Shown here: positions 16,658 through 26,091 of the stretch, piece by piece
Layout: every line of letters starts with the position of its first letter
How positions within the stretch are numbered: position 1 is the stretch's first letter
NCBI GenBank assembly: GCA_963705885.1
Contig: OY970120.1
Coordinates: 2,666,001 to 2,730,000, forward strand
Direction of reading: 5' to 3'
DNA from: MFD01275-c22 sp963705885
GTDB lineage: Bacteria > Actinomycetota > Actinomycetes > JACCUZ01
Length of the DNA: 64,000 bases
The notes under the pieces: model-generated
Seen by the model: only the letters and a program-made list of their open reading frames with translations
The model's database searches: none
Told to the model about the DNA's origin: nothing
Program-made: the position numbers and the translations under genes

Positions 16658-18019
16658 TCACATGCTGGCGATGAGCTTCTCGACGCGCTCGTCCACGGCC
16701 CGGAACGGGTCCTTGCACAGGACGGTGCGCTGCGCCTGGTCGTTGAGCTTGAGGTGCACCCAGTCGACGGTGAAGTCGCGCCGGCGCTCCTGCGCGCGGC
16801 GGATGAACTCGCCGCGCAGCCTGGCCCGGGTGGTCTGCGGGGGCACCGACTTGGCCTGGAAGACCTCGATGTCGGTGGCGACCCGCTCGGCCGCCCCCTT
16901 GTTCTGGAGCAGGTAGAACAGGCCCCTGTCGCGGGAGATGTCGTGGTAGGCCAGGTCGATCTGGGCGATGCGCGGCGAGGACAGCGTCAGGTCGTGCCTG
17001 GCGCTGTAGCGCTCGATGAGCTTGTGCTTCATCACCCAGTCGATCTCGGTGGCGACGAGGTCGAGGTTGCCGGAGTCCACGGCCGACAGGGTCCGCTCCC
17101 ACAGGTCCAGGACCCGCTTGACCAAGCCCTCGTCGATGCCGCGCCGGGAGGCGAAGTCCCGCGCCTTGGTGAAGTACTCGGTCTGGATCTCCAGGGCGCT
17201 GGCTTCGCGACCGTTGGCGAGACGCACCTTGCGGCGGCCGGTGACGTCGTGGCTGATCTCGCGGATGGCCCGGATCGGGTTCTCGAGGGTGAGGTCGCGC
17301 ATCACGACGTTGGACTCGATCATCCGCAGCACGAGGTCGGTCGCCCCGAGCTTGAGCAGCGTCGTCGTCTCGCTCATGTTCGAGTCGCCGACGATGACGT
17401 GCAGGCGGCGGTAGCGCTCGGCGTCGGCGTGCGGCTCGTCGCGGGTGTTGATGATCGGGCGGGACCGGGTCGTCGCCGAGGACACGCCCTCCCAGATGTG
17501 CTCGGCGCGCTGGCTCACGCAGAAGACCGCGCCGCGTGGCGTCTGCAGCACCTTGCCCGCCCCGCAGATGATCTGCCGGCTGACGAGGAACGGGATGAGC
17601 ACGTCGGCGAGCTTGCTGAACTCGCCGTGGCGCCCGACGAGGTAGTTCTCGTGGCAGCCGTAGGAGTTGCCGGCGGAGTCGGTGTTGTTCTTGAACAGGT
17701 AGACGTCGCCGGCGATGCCCTCCTCGCGCAGGCGACGCTCGGCGTCGACGAGGAGCCCCTCGAGGATCCGCTCCCCCGCCTTGTCGTGGATGACCAGCTG
17801 GCGGATGTCGTCGCACTCGGGCGTGGCGTACTCCGGGTGGCTGCCCACGTCGAGGTAGAGGCGGGCTCCGTTGCGCAGGAACACGTTGCTGCTGCGGCCC
17901 CAGGACACGACTCGCCGGAAGAGGTAGCGCGCGACCTCGTCCGGCGAGAGCCGGCGCTGCCCGCGGAACGTGCAGGTGACCCCGTACTCGTTCTCCAGGC
18001 CAAAGATCCGGCGGTCCAT
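16658..18019 (-). CDS. pafA: Pup--protein ligase PafA
   Basis: 453 residues, the family length. It uses ATP to join the C-terminal glutamate of Pup to substrate lysines, marking proteins for the proteasome. The N-terminal [14 protein letters not shown] holds the catalytic Glu motif; further signatures are [32 protein letters not shown] and the C-terminal domain with [12 protein letters not shown]. The ATG at 18019 has GGTGA upstream. A frame open for another 1.6 kb runs through the DUF1906 gene and is not coding. It is related to Dop in this window; the SYGCHENYL and INTRDEPHA motifs are shared. Confidence 0.96.
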   Translation of the reverse strand: MDRRIFGLENEYGVTCTFRGQRRLSPDEVARYLFRRVVSWGRSSNVFLRNGARLYLDVGSHPEYATPECDDIRQLVIHDKAGERILEGLLVDAERRLREEGIAGDVYLFKNNTDSAGNSYGCHENYLVGRHGEFSKLADVLIPFLVSRQIICGAGKVLQTPRGAVFCVSQRAEHIWEGVSSATTRSRPIINTRDEPHADAERYRRLHVIVGDSNMSETTTLLKLGATDLVLRMIESNVVMRDLTLENPIRAIREISHDVTGRRKVRLANGREASALEIQTEYFTKARDFASRRGIDEGLVKRVLDLWERTLSAVDSGNLDLVATEIDWVMKHKLIERYSARHDLTLSSPRIAQIDLAYHDISRDRGLFYLLQNKGAAERVATDIEVFQAKSVPPQTTRARLRGEFIRRAQERRRDFTVDWVHLKLNDQAQRTVLCKDPFRAVDERVEKLIASM

Positions 18020-18096
18020 CACGTCACCGTACGCCGGACCGGCGCGCCGGGGCCGTCGACGCTCCGGCGATCTCGGCGGCCGTCCGGGCGGCCGGC

Positions 18097-20373
18097 TCAG
18101 CTGCGGCTGGTCACCAGCCCGTCGATCTGCACCTTGAGCCCGCTGGACCGGACCCGCACGGTCACGGTCCCCTTCTCCCGCTTGAACGCGGGGAGCACGA
18201 GGACCTGGCGCCGTCGCGTGCGGTCGCTCTTGAGGTTGATGCGCCCGACCCGACGGCCGTCGACCAGCACGGCGACCTTGCCGCACCGGGGGCAGGTGGT
18301 CGCGACGATGCCGACCCGCTTGAGCTTCGCCCCGCTGCGGGTGAGGGTCGCGTTCTTGCGCTTGGTGTGGCGGACCGTGCCGGCGTAGTAGCGGTCGCCC
18401 GTGCGCGCCTTCCAGCCCGACGAGGGCGTGAGCCGCCGGTCGTCGAGGGCGCGGGTCTGGCAGCGCGGACCGCTCCAGCCGGAGAGCTGCCCGGCCCGGT
18501 TGCGCGCCCGCACGGACACGCAGTAGGTCCAGCCCTTGCGCATGCCGAGCGGCGCGTCGAGGTTGGTCGTCCGCTGCCAGGTGCCGGGCCGCTTCCACTT
18601 CTCGTAGGAACGGTCCCAGCGGGCCCGGCGCCAGCGCACGTCGTAGTTGCGCACGGCGCTCGAGCTGATGCCGCCGACGTAGGTGAACCGCGTCCTGTTG
18701 GCCGTGGTCCCGCGTGTCGTGGGCCCGGTGGTCCGCACGCTGGGTGTGCCGCTGAGCAGGTGGTTCCACACGCCGCCGGTGCCGGCGTTGTCCAGCGCGG
18801 CCTGGTCGACGGTGACGGTCGGCTGCGGCCCGCCGTAGGGCGCCCAGGACGAGACGTGCGACGCGACGCCCTTGGACACGCGGTAGATCTGGCCGCCCGC
18901 GTGCCCGACGAGGAAGGTGCCGGTCTTCGGCCGGAACGGCAGCGAGTTGAACTGCGTCGGCGACAGGCTCTGCACCGGCTGCGGGGGAAGGCCCACCGAC
19001 TCCCACGAGCTCGTGTAGACGGGCGCGCCGCCGGCGATGCGGTAGACCTGCGGGCTGCCCGCGACGCTGACGAACGCGCCCTCGGCCGCCAGGGTGCTCG
19101 GCGACACCGCCGCGTCGACGTTGTTGTTGTCGATGTTGATCGTCACGCCGCCCCACGTCTCGGTGTGACCCCCGCGGTACTGCCGGATGCGCTGGTGGTC
19201 TGCCCACTTGTCGGCCGGCACCTCGGGGTCGTTCGTGCTGATGTCGCACGACGTGGAGTAGGGCTCCGGGCACCACCGGGCGATCCACAGCTGGTCGGGC
19301 TGGTCGAAGGCCGGGTTGGACAGCTGGCTCACGACGGCCCTGATGGTCGAGCCGGCGCTGCCGTAGAGCCCGGAGACGTAGCCCCGCTCGTGCAGCCGGG
19401 CGGTCCACGCGTCGAGGAAGTCCAGGACACCCTGCCGGCACGTCGCGTTCGAGTAGGAGAAGGCCTCCATGTCGAAGTAGACGGGGTTCCCGACGCCGAG
19501 ACCGAGCGCGTTGAGCTGCACGATCGCGTCGTCGGCGCCGGCCCGGCCCTGCGCGCCCGCCTGCGCGGGGTCGATGCGGTTCGGGTAGTCGCGGCAGGAG
19601 GCCTGCAGCCCGACGTACGTCGGGATGAGCACCCAGCCCTGGTTCACGACGGCGTCGACCCACGACGCGGTGAGGTTCGGCTGCTGACAGCCCCGGCTCG
19701 CGCCGCCGATGTAGATGTTCACGGCCTTGTACGGCGACGCGCTGTACCAGGCTGTGAGCTGGGACAGCGACGGTGCCGTGCAGGCGTCGAAGCCCAGCCC
19801 GGTGTAGGTGGTGTCCGCGAAGCGCGGCCCGGCCGCGGCCGACGCGGACCTCTCCCCCGACGCCGAGGTCGATCGGCCGCCCGAGGCCGACGCGAGCGAC
19901 CGCGCGGCCGACCTGCCGGAGGGTGCGAGAACGTCGCCGTCGTCACTGCCGAAGGCGACGCTGCCGGCGATCTCGCGGGCGCCCGCCGGGTCGTCGCCGG
20001 CGCTGACCACCGCGGTGACCGCGGAGTCCTCGGAGCGCACGACGAGGTCGGGGGCGACGACTCCCTGCGCCGCGCCGGTCGTGAGATGGACGGCTCCGGT
20101 CCGGCCCACGACCTGCGGGGGGCAGGTGCTGCGGGAGGGGTCACCCAGGTAGACGGCGTGCCGGTCGAGGCGCACGCATCCGGGCGCACCGTCCAGGCGG
20201 TGCACCGGCCAGGCCGAGGGCACGGTCACCGAGACCCCGCGGTAGCTGACGCGGCGGGTCTCGCCGGTGTCCCCGGACGCGGCGGCCGCCGGGACGACCG
20301 GGGCCCCCAGCGCGGTCACGAGACCCAGGACGAGCAGCGCCCGGCCGGAGCGCTTCGGATCGAGAGAACGCAC
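18097..20373 (-). CDS. Large secreted DUF1906 (glycoside-hydrolase-25-like) protein with C-terminal repeats
   Basis: 758 residues from the GTG at 20373. A signal peptide ([21 protein letters not shown]) is followed by a Ser/Ala-rich linker and a DUF1906 domain (about 160-390) with [37 protein letters not shown] and NNVDAAV. This resembles M. tuberculosis Rv2525c, a Tat-exported cell-wall protein, but there is no twin arginine here. Two repeats of the type [15 protein letters not shown] and [15 protein letters not shown] follow, then a fibronectin-III-like segment and a basic CPRCGK-containing end. Peptidoglycan hydrolysis is a guess. It is on the same strand as pafA and may be read with it. 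Confidence 0.8.
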   Translation of the reverse strand: MRSLDPKRSGRALLVLGLVTALGAPVVPAAAASGDTGETRRVSYRGVSVTVPSAWPVHRLDGAPGCVRLDRHAVYLGDPSRSTCPPQVVGRTGAVHLTTGAAQGVVAPDLVVRSEDSAVTAVVSAGDDPAGAREIAGSVAFGSDDGDVLAPSGRSAARSLASASGGRSTSASGERSASAAAGPRFADTTYTGLGFDACTAPSLSQLTAWYSASPYKAVNIYIGGASRGCQQPNLTASWVDAVVNQGWVLIPTYVGLQASCRDYPNRIDPAQAGAQGRAGADDAIVQLNALGLGVGNPVYFDMEAFSYSNATCRQGVLDFLDAWTARLHERGYVSGLYGSAGSTIRAVVSQLSNPAFDQPDQLWIARWCPEPYSTSCDISTNDPEVPADKWADHQRIRQYRGGHTETWGGVTINIDNNNVDAAVSPSTLAAEGAFVSVAGSPQVYRIAGGAPVYTSSWESVGLPPQPVQSLSPTQFNSLPFRPKTGTFLVGHAGGQIYRVSKGVASHVSSWAPYGGPQPTVTVDQAALDNAGTGGVWNHLLSGTPSVRTTGPTTRGTTANRTRFTYVGGISSSAVRNYDVRWRRARWDRSYEKWKRPGTWQRTTNLDAPLGMRKGWTYCVSVRARNRAGQLSGWSGPRCQTRALDDRRLTPSSGWKARTGDRYYAGTVRHTKRKNATLTRSGAKLKRVGIVATTCPRCGKVAVLVDGRRVGRINLKSDRTRRRQVLVLPAFKREKGTVTVRVRSSGLKVQIDGLVTSRS

Positions 20374-20529
20374 GGTGGTCTGCCCCCGGTGACGTGTCTG
20401 TGTGCGCCGGTGTCCCGGCGATGTCGGCCCGGCAGCCATCACCGGATGCGGGCAGCCTAACGAGCGTTTCGTCCCGGTTGGGGCGAGGCGGTCGATCGGC
20501 GTGTTCCTCCGCGGCGGACAAGCCCCCAG

Positions 20530-20556
20530 CACGGACCCGTCGCGAACAGGTCCGTG
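20530..20556 (-). terminator. Hairpin terminator after the prcBA-NUDIX transcript
   Basis: CACGGACC (20530-20537) and GGTCCGTG (20549-20556) form a perfect 8-bp stem with an 11-base loop, eight bases past the NUDIX stop codon on the minus strand. There is no clear U tract, as is usual for actinobacterial hairpins. Confidence 0.6.
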
Positions 20557-20563
20557 GCCTTGT

Positions 20564-21121
20564 CTAGAGGAGGCCCGCGGCGTCCAGCGCGAGGTAGACC
20601 AGGTCGACGTCGGTCGAGTCGCCGCTGCGGGCCAGGTCGCGCACGTCGGCGACACCGACGACGACCGGCTCGCAGTACTCGTCACCGCCCCAGGACACGA
20701 CCTCGCCGGTCACCCGGCAGCCCCGGGCGATGACCACGTGGCGGCGCCAGGTGGACGCGCCGAACGCCCAGCACGACCCGGCGGGCTCGACGGAGTCGCA
20801 GGAGTAGCCGGTCTCCTCGCGCAGCTCGCGCGCGGCGGCGTCGTGCAGGTCCTCCCCCGGGTCGACGATGCCGCCGGGCAGGTCCAGGACGATCGCCGAC
20901 GGCCCGGGCCGGAACTGGCGGGTGAGCACGACCCGGTCGTCGTGGGTCAGGGCCAGGACGGCGACGGTCGTGAACGGGGTGGTGTGGATGTCCCAGTCGG
21001 ACACCGAGCCGTCGGGCATGCGGTAGGTGCGCGTCGTGACCGGCAGCCACCCGTCGGTGCGGGGTCGCTCGGCGAGCAGGCGCCAGGGCTGCACCCGGCG
21101 CGCCCCGTCGGCCGCGGTCAC
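20564..21121 (-). CDS. NUDIX hydrolase, ADP-ribose pyrophosphatase-like
   Basis: 185 residues from the GTG at 21121. The NUDIX box GGIVDPGEDLHDAAARELRE plus ETGY is intact, with all metal-binding glutamates. The N-terminal beta region (WDIHTTPFTTVAVLAL, VVLTRQFRPGP) resembles ADP-ribose pyrophosphatases. It would hydrolyse a nucleoside-diphosphate derivative. The start is four bases after the prcA stop, so it is probably the last gene of the proteasome transcript, ended by the hairpin at 20530-20556. A link between its activity and the proteasome is not known to me. Confidence 0.85.
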   Translation of the reverse strand: MTAADGARRVQPWRLLAERPRTDGWLPVTTRTYRMPDGSVSDWDIHTTPFTTVAVLALTHDDRVVLTRQFRPGPSAIVLDLPGGIVDPGEDLHDAAARELREETGYSCDSVEPAGSCWAFGASTWRRHVVIARGCRVTGEVVSWGGDEYCEPVVVGVADVRDLARSGDSTDVDLVYLALDAAGLL

Positions 21122-21125
21122 GGGG

Positions 21126-21956
21126 TTACTGCTGCTCGTCCTGCCCGGCGTCGGGCTCCGGGCCGGGGGGCTCGTGCGAGCCACCGGCCAGGGACGTGGG
21201 GGGCGGGGTGCCGCGCTCGTCCGGCGCCGTCGCCGTGGCGGCCGGGGCCTCGCCGTCCGGGGTCCCGAGGATGCTGCCCAGCGCCCCCCCGCCCAGCCTG
21301 CGGAACGTACGCCGGGGGCGGTCGCGCTCGAGCACGGCCACCTCGAGCTGAGCTGCCGTCAGGCTGCGCTGCTCGCCGGTGGTCATGTCGCGGCCGAGCA
21401 GCTCGACGGCGGTCTGCAGCGCCTCCTGCAGCGACATGCCGTCGCGGTAGCGCTCCTGCAGCGCCGTGCTGATCTGCTCCCCCGAGCCGCCCATGGCGAC
21501 GAAGCCGTGCTCGTCGGCGACGGAGCCGTCGTAGGTGAGCCGGTAGATCTGGTCCTCGTCCGGGGTGTCGCCGACCTCGGCGATGACGATCTCGACCTCG
21601 TAGGGCTTGGACTCGACGGTGAAGATGGTGCCCAGGGTCTGGGCGAACACGTTGGCCAGGCCACGCCCGGTGACGTCCTGACGGTCGTAGGAGTAGCCGC
21701 GCAGGTCGGCGTAGCGGACGCCGGCCATGCGCAGGTTCTCGAACTCGTTGTACTTCCCGACGGCCGCGAACGCGATGCGGTCGTAGATCTCGGAGATCTT
21801 GTGCAGGGCCCGGGAGAGGTTCTCGGCGACGAAGAGGATGCCGCCGTCGTAGGCGATGACGACCACGCTGCGGCCGCGCGCGATGCCCTTGCGGGCGTAG
21901 TCGGCGCGGTCCTTCATGACCTGCTCGGGCGAGACGTAACCGAAGGGCATCGTCAC
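21126..21956 (-). CDS. prcA: 20S proteasome alpha subunit
   Basis: 276 residues from the GTG at 21956, which has AGGAG eight bases upstream; the ATG two codons later is poorly spaced. The N-terminal [21 protein letters not shown] forms the gating tail and [20 protein letters not shown] opens the core fold. The C-terminal extension from about residue 225 is acidic, Pro/Ala-rich and probably disordered. Alpha rings cap the beta rings, gate entry and dock the Mpa C-terminus. It follows prcB by 46 bases. Confidence 0.95.
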   Translation of the reverse strand: MTMPFGYVSPEQVMKDRADYARKGIARGRSVVVIAYDGGILFVAENLSRALHKISEIYDRIAFAAVGKYNEFENLRMAGVRYADLRGYSYDRQDVTGRGLANVFAQTLGTIFTVESKPYEVEIVIAEVGDTPDEDQIYRLTYDGSVADEHGFVAMGGSGEQISTALQERYRDGMSLQEALQTAVELLGRDMTTGEQRSLTAAQLEVAVLERDRPRRTFRRLGGGALGSILGTPDGEAPAATATAPDERGTPPPTSLAGGSHEPPGPEPDAGQDEQQ

Positions 21957-22002
21957 GAGGTGCACTCCTGGGTGGGCGTCGGCGGGCCGGTGGTGGTCGT
22001 GG

Positions 22003-22857
22003 TCATCGCAGCGGGGCCTGCGGACCGCCGGGGTTGTCCATGCGGGCGGCGATGACGCCCTCGACGACCTCGCCGACGCCGTCGTCGGACAGCCGCCGGT
22101 AGCCGTCGGCCGTGACGAGCGAGACGACCGGGAAGATGCGGCGGGTGACGTCGGGGCCGCCCGTTGCCGAGTCCTCGTCGGCGGCGTCGTAGAGCGACTG
22201 CACGGCGCACAGCGCGGCGTCGTCGGCGGAGAAGTCGTCACGCCACAGCTTCTTGAGCGCCCCGCGGGCGAACACCGAGCCGGACCCGACCGAGTGGAAC
22301 TTCTGCTCCTCGTAGCGGCCGCCGGTCACGTCGTAGGAGAAGAGGCGGCCGGCGGTCGCGGGGTCGTCGGCGTCCAGGTCGTAGCCGGCGAAGAGCGGGA
22401 CGACGGCAAGACCCTGCATCGCCATGCCGAGGTTGCCCCGGATCATCGTCGCGAGACGGTTGGCCTTGCCCTCGAGCGAGAGGGTGGCGCCCTCGATCTT
22501 CTCGTAGTGCTCGAGCTCGACCTGGAACAGGCGCACCATCTCGATCGCGATGCCGGCCGCGCCGGCGATGCCGACGCAGGAGTAGTCGTCGGCGTGGAAG
22601 ACCTTCTCGATGTCGCGCTGGGCGATGTAGTTGCCCATCGTGGCCCGCCGGTCGCCGGCCATGACCACGCCGCCGGGGAAGGTGAGCGCGACGATCGTCG
22701 TGCCGTGCGGCGCCTCGGTGGTCATCGCCGTCAGCGGGGGCGTACGTCGGCCAGGGAGCAGCTCGGGGGCATGGTCACCGAGGAACTCGGCGAACGACGA
22801 GCTGCCCGGGGTCAGGAACGCAGCCGGGAGACGCCCGGGGCCGGCGTGCTGGGTCAC
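22003..22857 (-). CDS. prcB: 20S proteasome beta subunit, catalytic
   Basis: 284 residues including a propeptide of 52. Cleavage before Thr53 (HG/TTIVAL) frees the nucleophile. Asp69 and Lys85 fall exactly at mature positions 17 and 33, the catalytic pair of the family, so the subunit should be active. Two beta rings form the central chamber that degrades Pup-tagged proteins. It lies upstream of prcA, and pup ends 160 bases before it. Confidence 0.96.
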   Translation of the reverse strand: MTQHAGPGRLPAAFLTPGSSSFAEFLGDHAPELLPGRRTPPLTAMTTEAPHGTTIVALTFPGGVVMAGDRRATMGNYIAQRDIEKVFHADDYSCVGIAGAAGIAIEMVRLFQVELEHYEKIEGATLSLEGKANRLATMIRGNLGMAMQGLAVVPLFAGYDLDADDPATAGRLFSYDVTGGRYEEQKFHSVGSGSVFARGALKKLWRDDFSADDAALCAVQSLYDAADEDSATGGPDVTRRIFPVVSLVTADGYRRLSDDGVGEVVEGVIAARMDNPGGPQAPLR

Positions 22858-23017
22858 CTGCGAGTCCTCCTCGTCGGTCCGTCATCGAGGCGATGAGGAC
22901 TGGCACCGACCCTACTGCCGCGGCCCCGGCCACCGTGGGACGGACAGGCGCCTCGCCGCACCGGCAGCAATGCTTCTCCGACTCCGGTCGCATCGACGGA
23001 TCTCTGCAGGAAGCCCG
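22858..23017 (-). other. 160-base gap between pup and prcB with an endonuclease VII-like scrap
   Basis: A minus-strand frame from the ATG at 22993 begins with EKHCCRCGEAPV, which resembles the CxxC start of endonuclease VII-type proteins. In Streptomyces such a gene stands at this place, as far as I recall. No intact product follows, since the frame runs into prcB codons in another phase. It may be a relic or chance. Confidence 0.3.
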
Positions 23018-23227
23018 CTATTGCCCGCCCTTCTGGACGAAGGAACGAACGAAATCCTCGCTGTTCTCCTCGAGGACGTCATCGATATCGTCCAGGATCG
23101 CGTCGATGTCCTGGTCGAGCTTGTCCTTGCGCTCGGCGACGTCGGAGGCCGCCTCGGCCTCGACCTCCTCGACCTCCTCGCTGGTCTTGCTCGCGCGCTT
23201 CTGGCCGCCCGTGTCCTTGCTCGCCAT
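23018..23227 (-). CDS. pup: Prokaryotic ubiquitin-like protein Pup
   Basis: 69 residues, highly acidic, with predicted helix in the middle (DKLDQDIDAILDDIDDVLEE) that binds the Mpa coiled coil. It ends FVQKGGQ. The terminal Gln means Dop must first deamidate it to Glu before PafA can use it. GGGAGGG lies about ten bases before the ATG. Order on the strand is dop, pup, prcB, prcA, the standard actinobacterial set. Confidence 0.97.
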   Translation of the reverse strand: MASKDTGGQKRASKTSEEVEEVEAEAASDVAERKDKLDQDIDAILDDIDDVLEENSEDFVRSFVQKGGQ

Positions 23228-23345
23228 CTCGGTCCAGCCCTCCCGCGGGTGTCCGTGCCGTCAGGGACGACCTTAGTCGCCGGGGTGGACACGACGCCGG
23301 GTCAACACCTCGAAGCGCCGCGGGGCCGGTGGCGGTCGGGGCCGG

Positions 23346-24860
23346 TCAGCCACCCGTGATCGCGGCGACGAGCTCCTCGGCGGTGTCGCACCGGTCGAGC
23401 AGGGCCCCGACGTGGTCCTTCGTCCCGCGCAGCGGCTCCATGGTCGGCACGCGCTGCAGCGAGTCGCGGCCCGGCAGGTCGAAGATGACCGAGTCCCACG
23501 ACGCGGCCGCGACCTCGTCCGGGTACTTCTCCAGGCAGCGCCCACGGAAGTACGCGCGGGTGTCCGCCGGCGGGTTGGACACGGCGTGCGCGACCTCGGC
23601 GTCGCTGATGATCCGCTCGAACCGGCCGTTGGCGCTGAGCTTGTTGAACAGCCCCTTCTCCGGGCGTACGTCGGAGTACTGCAGGTCGATGGCCTCCAGC
23701 CGCGACGACCCCCAGTCGAGCCCGTCGCGCGACCGGTAGCCCTCGAGGATCTGCAGCTTCGCCACCCAGTCGAGCTCGCGCGAGAGCGACATGTGGTCGG
23801 TCTCGAGCCGGGTGAGCACGGACTCCCACCGGTCGAGAACGTCGGTCGTCACCGGGTCGGCATCGGAGCCGAACCGGTCCTCGACGTACTTGCGCGCCTG
23901 CTCCGCGTACTCCATCTGCAGCTGCACCGCGGTCAGCGTGCGCCCGGTCCGCAGCGTCACGAGCTGTTTGAGCGACGGGTCGTGCGACACCGCGTGCAGC
24001 GTCGACACCGGACGGTCGACGGACAGGTCGACGGAGAGGAAGGAGTCCTCGATCATCGACAGCACGAGCGCCGTGGACCCGAGCTTGAGGTAGGTCGACA
24101 CCTCGGCGAGGTTGGCGTCGCCGATGATGACGTGCAGCCGGCGGTACTTCTCCGCCACCGCGTGCGGCTCGTCGCGGGTGTTGATGATCGGTCGCTTGAG
24201 CGTCGTCTCGAGACCGACCTCGACCTCGAAGAAGTCGGCCCGCTGCGAGATCTGGAAGGCCTTCCCCCGCCCGTCCTGCCCGACGCCGACGCGGCCGGAG
24301 CCGCAGACGACCTGACGGGACACGAAGAACGGCGTGAGGTGGCGGACGATCTCGGCGAACGGCGTCTCGCGGCGCATCAGGTAGTTCTCGTGGGTCCCGT
24401 AGGACGCGCCCTTGTTGTCGGTGTTGTTCTTGTAGATGTTGATCGGCGGGGTGTTCGGCACCTGCGCCGCGCGTCGGGCCGCGGCCGCGATGATGCGCTC
24501 GCCCGCCCGGTCCCAGATGAGGGCGTCGCGCGGGTTCGTCGTCTCGGGCGCGGAGTACTCCGGGTGCGCGTGGTCGACGTAGAACCGCGCCCCGTTGGTC
24601 AGGATGATGTTCGCGAGGCCGACGTCCTCGTCGGTGAGCTGGCTCTGGTCTGCCACGTCGCGCGCGAGGTCGAAGCCTCTCGCGTCGCGCAGCGGGTTCT
24701 CCTCCTCGAAGTCCCAGCGCGTCCGGCGCGAGCGGGCCGGCGCGTGCTGCGCGTGGGCGTTGACCACCTGGCTCGAGATCAGCATCGCGTTGGCGCCGGG
24801 GTTGCCGGGCACCGAGATGCCGTACTCGGTCTCGGTGCCCATCACGCGCCACACGCTCAT
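23346..24860 (-). CDS. dop: Pup deamidase/depupylase Dop
   Basis: 504 residues. It converts the Gln at the end of Pup to Glu and also removes Pup from proteins. The catalytic motif is GTETEYGIS near residue 8. Signatures shared with PafA are [19 protein letters not shown] and [12 protein letters not shown]; the extra Dop loop lies in the segment around residues 38-80, which is longer than in PafA. The ATG at 24860 has TAGGCT seven bases before it and no binding site, so the message is probably leaderless. It starts the dop-pup-prcBA-NUDIX group. Confidence 0.96.
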   Translation of the reverse strand: MSVWRVMGTETEYGISVPGNPGANAMLISSQVVNAHAQHAPARSRRTRWDFEEENPLRDARGFDLARDVADQSQLTDEDVGLANIILTNGARFYVDHAHPEYSAPETTNPRDALIWDRAGERIIAAAARRAAQVPNTPPINIYKNNTDNKGASYGTHENYLMRRETPFAEIVRHLTPFFVSRQVVCGSGRVGVGQDGRGKAFQISQRADFFEVEVGLETTLKRPIINTRDEPHAVAEKYRRLHVIIGDANLAEVSTYLKLGSTALVLSMIEDSFLSVDLSVDRPVSTLHAVSHDPSLKQLVTLRTGRTLTAVQLQMEYAEQARKYVEDRFGSDADPVTTDVLDRWESVLTRLETDHMSLSRELDWVAKLQILEGYRSRDGLDWGSSRLEAIDLQYSDVRPEKGLFNKLSANGRFERIISDAEVAHAVSNPPADTRAYFRGRCLEKYPDEVAAASWDSVIFDLPGRDSLQRVPTMEPLRGTKDHVGALLDRCDTAEELVAAITGG

Positions 24861-24867
24861 GCGTCGA

Positions 24868-24873
24868 AGCCTA
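24868..24873 (-). promoter_or_regulatory. -10 element of dop, leaderless layout
   Basis: TAGGCT on minus, seven bases before the dop ATG at 24860. It lies beside the opposing -10 of the NUDIX gene. Confidence 0.55.
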
Positions 24874-24884
24874 CGCGCGCGTGC

Positions 24885-24890
24885 CAGACT
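24885..24890 (+). promoter_or_regulatory. -10-like element of the divergent NUDIX gene
   Basis: CAGACT, eight bases before the GTG at 24899. It supports that start over the GTG at 24881. Confidence 0.4.
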
Positions 24891-24898
24891 CCTGCCCC

Positions 24899-25429
24899 GT
24901 GGACAGCGCGCGTCGCGCCGCGACCGGCGAGGAGCAGGTCGCCGTCATCGACGACTCCGGGGTGGTGATCGGCTCGGTGCCCCGGTCGGTCATGCGCCGC
25001 GACAACCTGCCGCACGTCGTGGTCGCCGTGCTCGTTCGCGACCCGGCCGGCCGCGTCTACGTGCAGCGTCGCACCGACACCAAGGACGTGTTCCCCGGGA
25101 TGCACGACTGCTTCGCCGCCGGGTGCCTGCAGGCGGGCGAGGAGCCCGCGGCGGCCGCCGCGAGGGAGGCGGCCGAGGAGCTGGGGGTGGTGGGCGTGCC
25201 CCTCGCGCCGCTGTTCGTCACGCGCTACGACGACGAGTCGACCCGTCACCTCTGCCATGTCTACGAGGCGCTCTGGGACGGTCCGGTGACCCACCAGCCC
25301 GAGGAGGTCGCCTGGGGAGGCTGGATGACGGTGGACCAGCTGTGCAGCCGGCTCGCCGACCCCGCCTTCCGCTTCGTGCCCGACGGTCGGGCGCTCGTCG
25401 AGCAGTGGCTCGCCGGCAGGGGCAGATGA
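24899..25429 (+). CDS. NUDIX hydrolase, isopentenyl-diphosphate-isomerase-like subgroup
   Basis: 176 residues from the GTG at 24899; a GTG at 24881 is also open. The NUDIX box starts [20 protein letters not shown] and ends LGV. The opening part ([24 protein letters not shown]) and [19 protein letters not shown] resemble YfcD-type and isopentenyl-diphosphate isomerase-like NUDIX enzymes. The substrate is unknown. It is divergent from dop with only 38 bases between start codons. Confidence 0.83.
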   Translation: MDSARRAATGEEQVAVIDDSGVVIGSVPRSVMRRDNLPHVVVAVLVRDPAGRVYVQRRTDTKDVFPGMHDCFAAGCLQAGEEPAAAAAREAAEELGVVGVPLAPLFVTRYDDESTRHLCHVYEALWDGPVTHQPEEVAWGGWMTVDQLCSRLADPAFRFVPDGRALVEQWLAGRGR

Positions 25430-25568
25430 CAGGCCGATGACAGTCTGCTGAGCCTTGTGTCAGCGGCGACCGTGCAGACGCTCGTCGGGCCTACCGTGCG
25501 AGGACCTGGGGGGGCAGGGCGGGGTCGCAAAACGGTGGCCGCGCCACGGAGCAGGAAGGGGTCGGCAG

Positions 25569-26015
25569 ATGAAGACCGAGGCGAAGACCGGGATCCCGGG
25601 CCCGAGGACGGCAGGACCATCCGCACCACCCGAGGCTGACCTCGTCCGCCGCGGCCTGGTGATCGCCGGCCTGGTGGGGGTCGCGATGGTCCACCTCCTC
25701 GACCTCGAGGAGAAGCTGGAGGAGGCGTGGTTCATCGGCGTGCTGTTCATCGGGCTGATCGCCGTGTGCCTCGTCCTGGCGGAGATGCTCGTGCGGTCCG
25801 ACGACGTCCGCGTCTGGTCCCTGGCCGGGGCGGTCTGCCTGGCGACGATCATCGGCTACGCGCTCAGCCGCACCGTCGGCCTGCCGACGGAGGGTGGCGC
25901 CGAGAAGGGCGAGTGGCTGGAGCACCTCGGCATCGCGTCCCTGCTGGTCGAGGCGATCGTCGTCTGGTCGGTCGCCGTCCGGCTCGCGGCGGGCCGACAG
26001 AACCGCGCCGCCTGA
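25569..26015 (+). CDS. Membrane protein of unknown function
   Basis: 148 residues from the ATG at 25569, which has AGGAAGGGG about eight bases upstream. After a soluble N-terminus there are about four membrane helices (VIAGLVGVAMVHLLDL, FIGVLFIGLIAVCLVLAEML, VWSLAGAVCLATIIGYAL, LGIASLLVEAIVVWSVAVRL). I do not recognise a family. A TACCGT about 70 bases upstream (25495-25500) could be its -10. It lies between the NUDIX gene and mpa and is convergent with mpa. Confidence 0.7.
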   Translation: MKTEAKTGIPGPRTAGPSAPPEADLVRRGLVIAGLVGVAMVHLLDLEEKLEEAWFIGVLFIGLIAVCLVLAEMLVRSDDVRVWSLAGAVCLATIIGYALSRTVGLPTEGGAEKGEWLEHLGIASLLVEAIVVWSVAVRLAAGRQNRAA

Positions 26016-26091
26016 GCCTGCGCCGGCCCCTCGGTCGCGTCGGGCGCCGAACCGCTGCGGCGCTCGACGCGGCACCCCGGGGCCGCGGTCG

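Noticed and set aside
16658..19663. 1001-residue reading of the pafA frame
   Set aside because: Everything before the ATG at 18019 overlaps DUF1906 codons in another frame; PafA is normally about 450 residues.
18367..20460. Long plus-strand frame opposite the DUF1906 gene
   Set aside because: Arg-rich shadow without any family features; the minus-strand protein has a signal peptide and clear domains.
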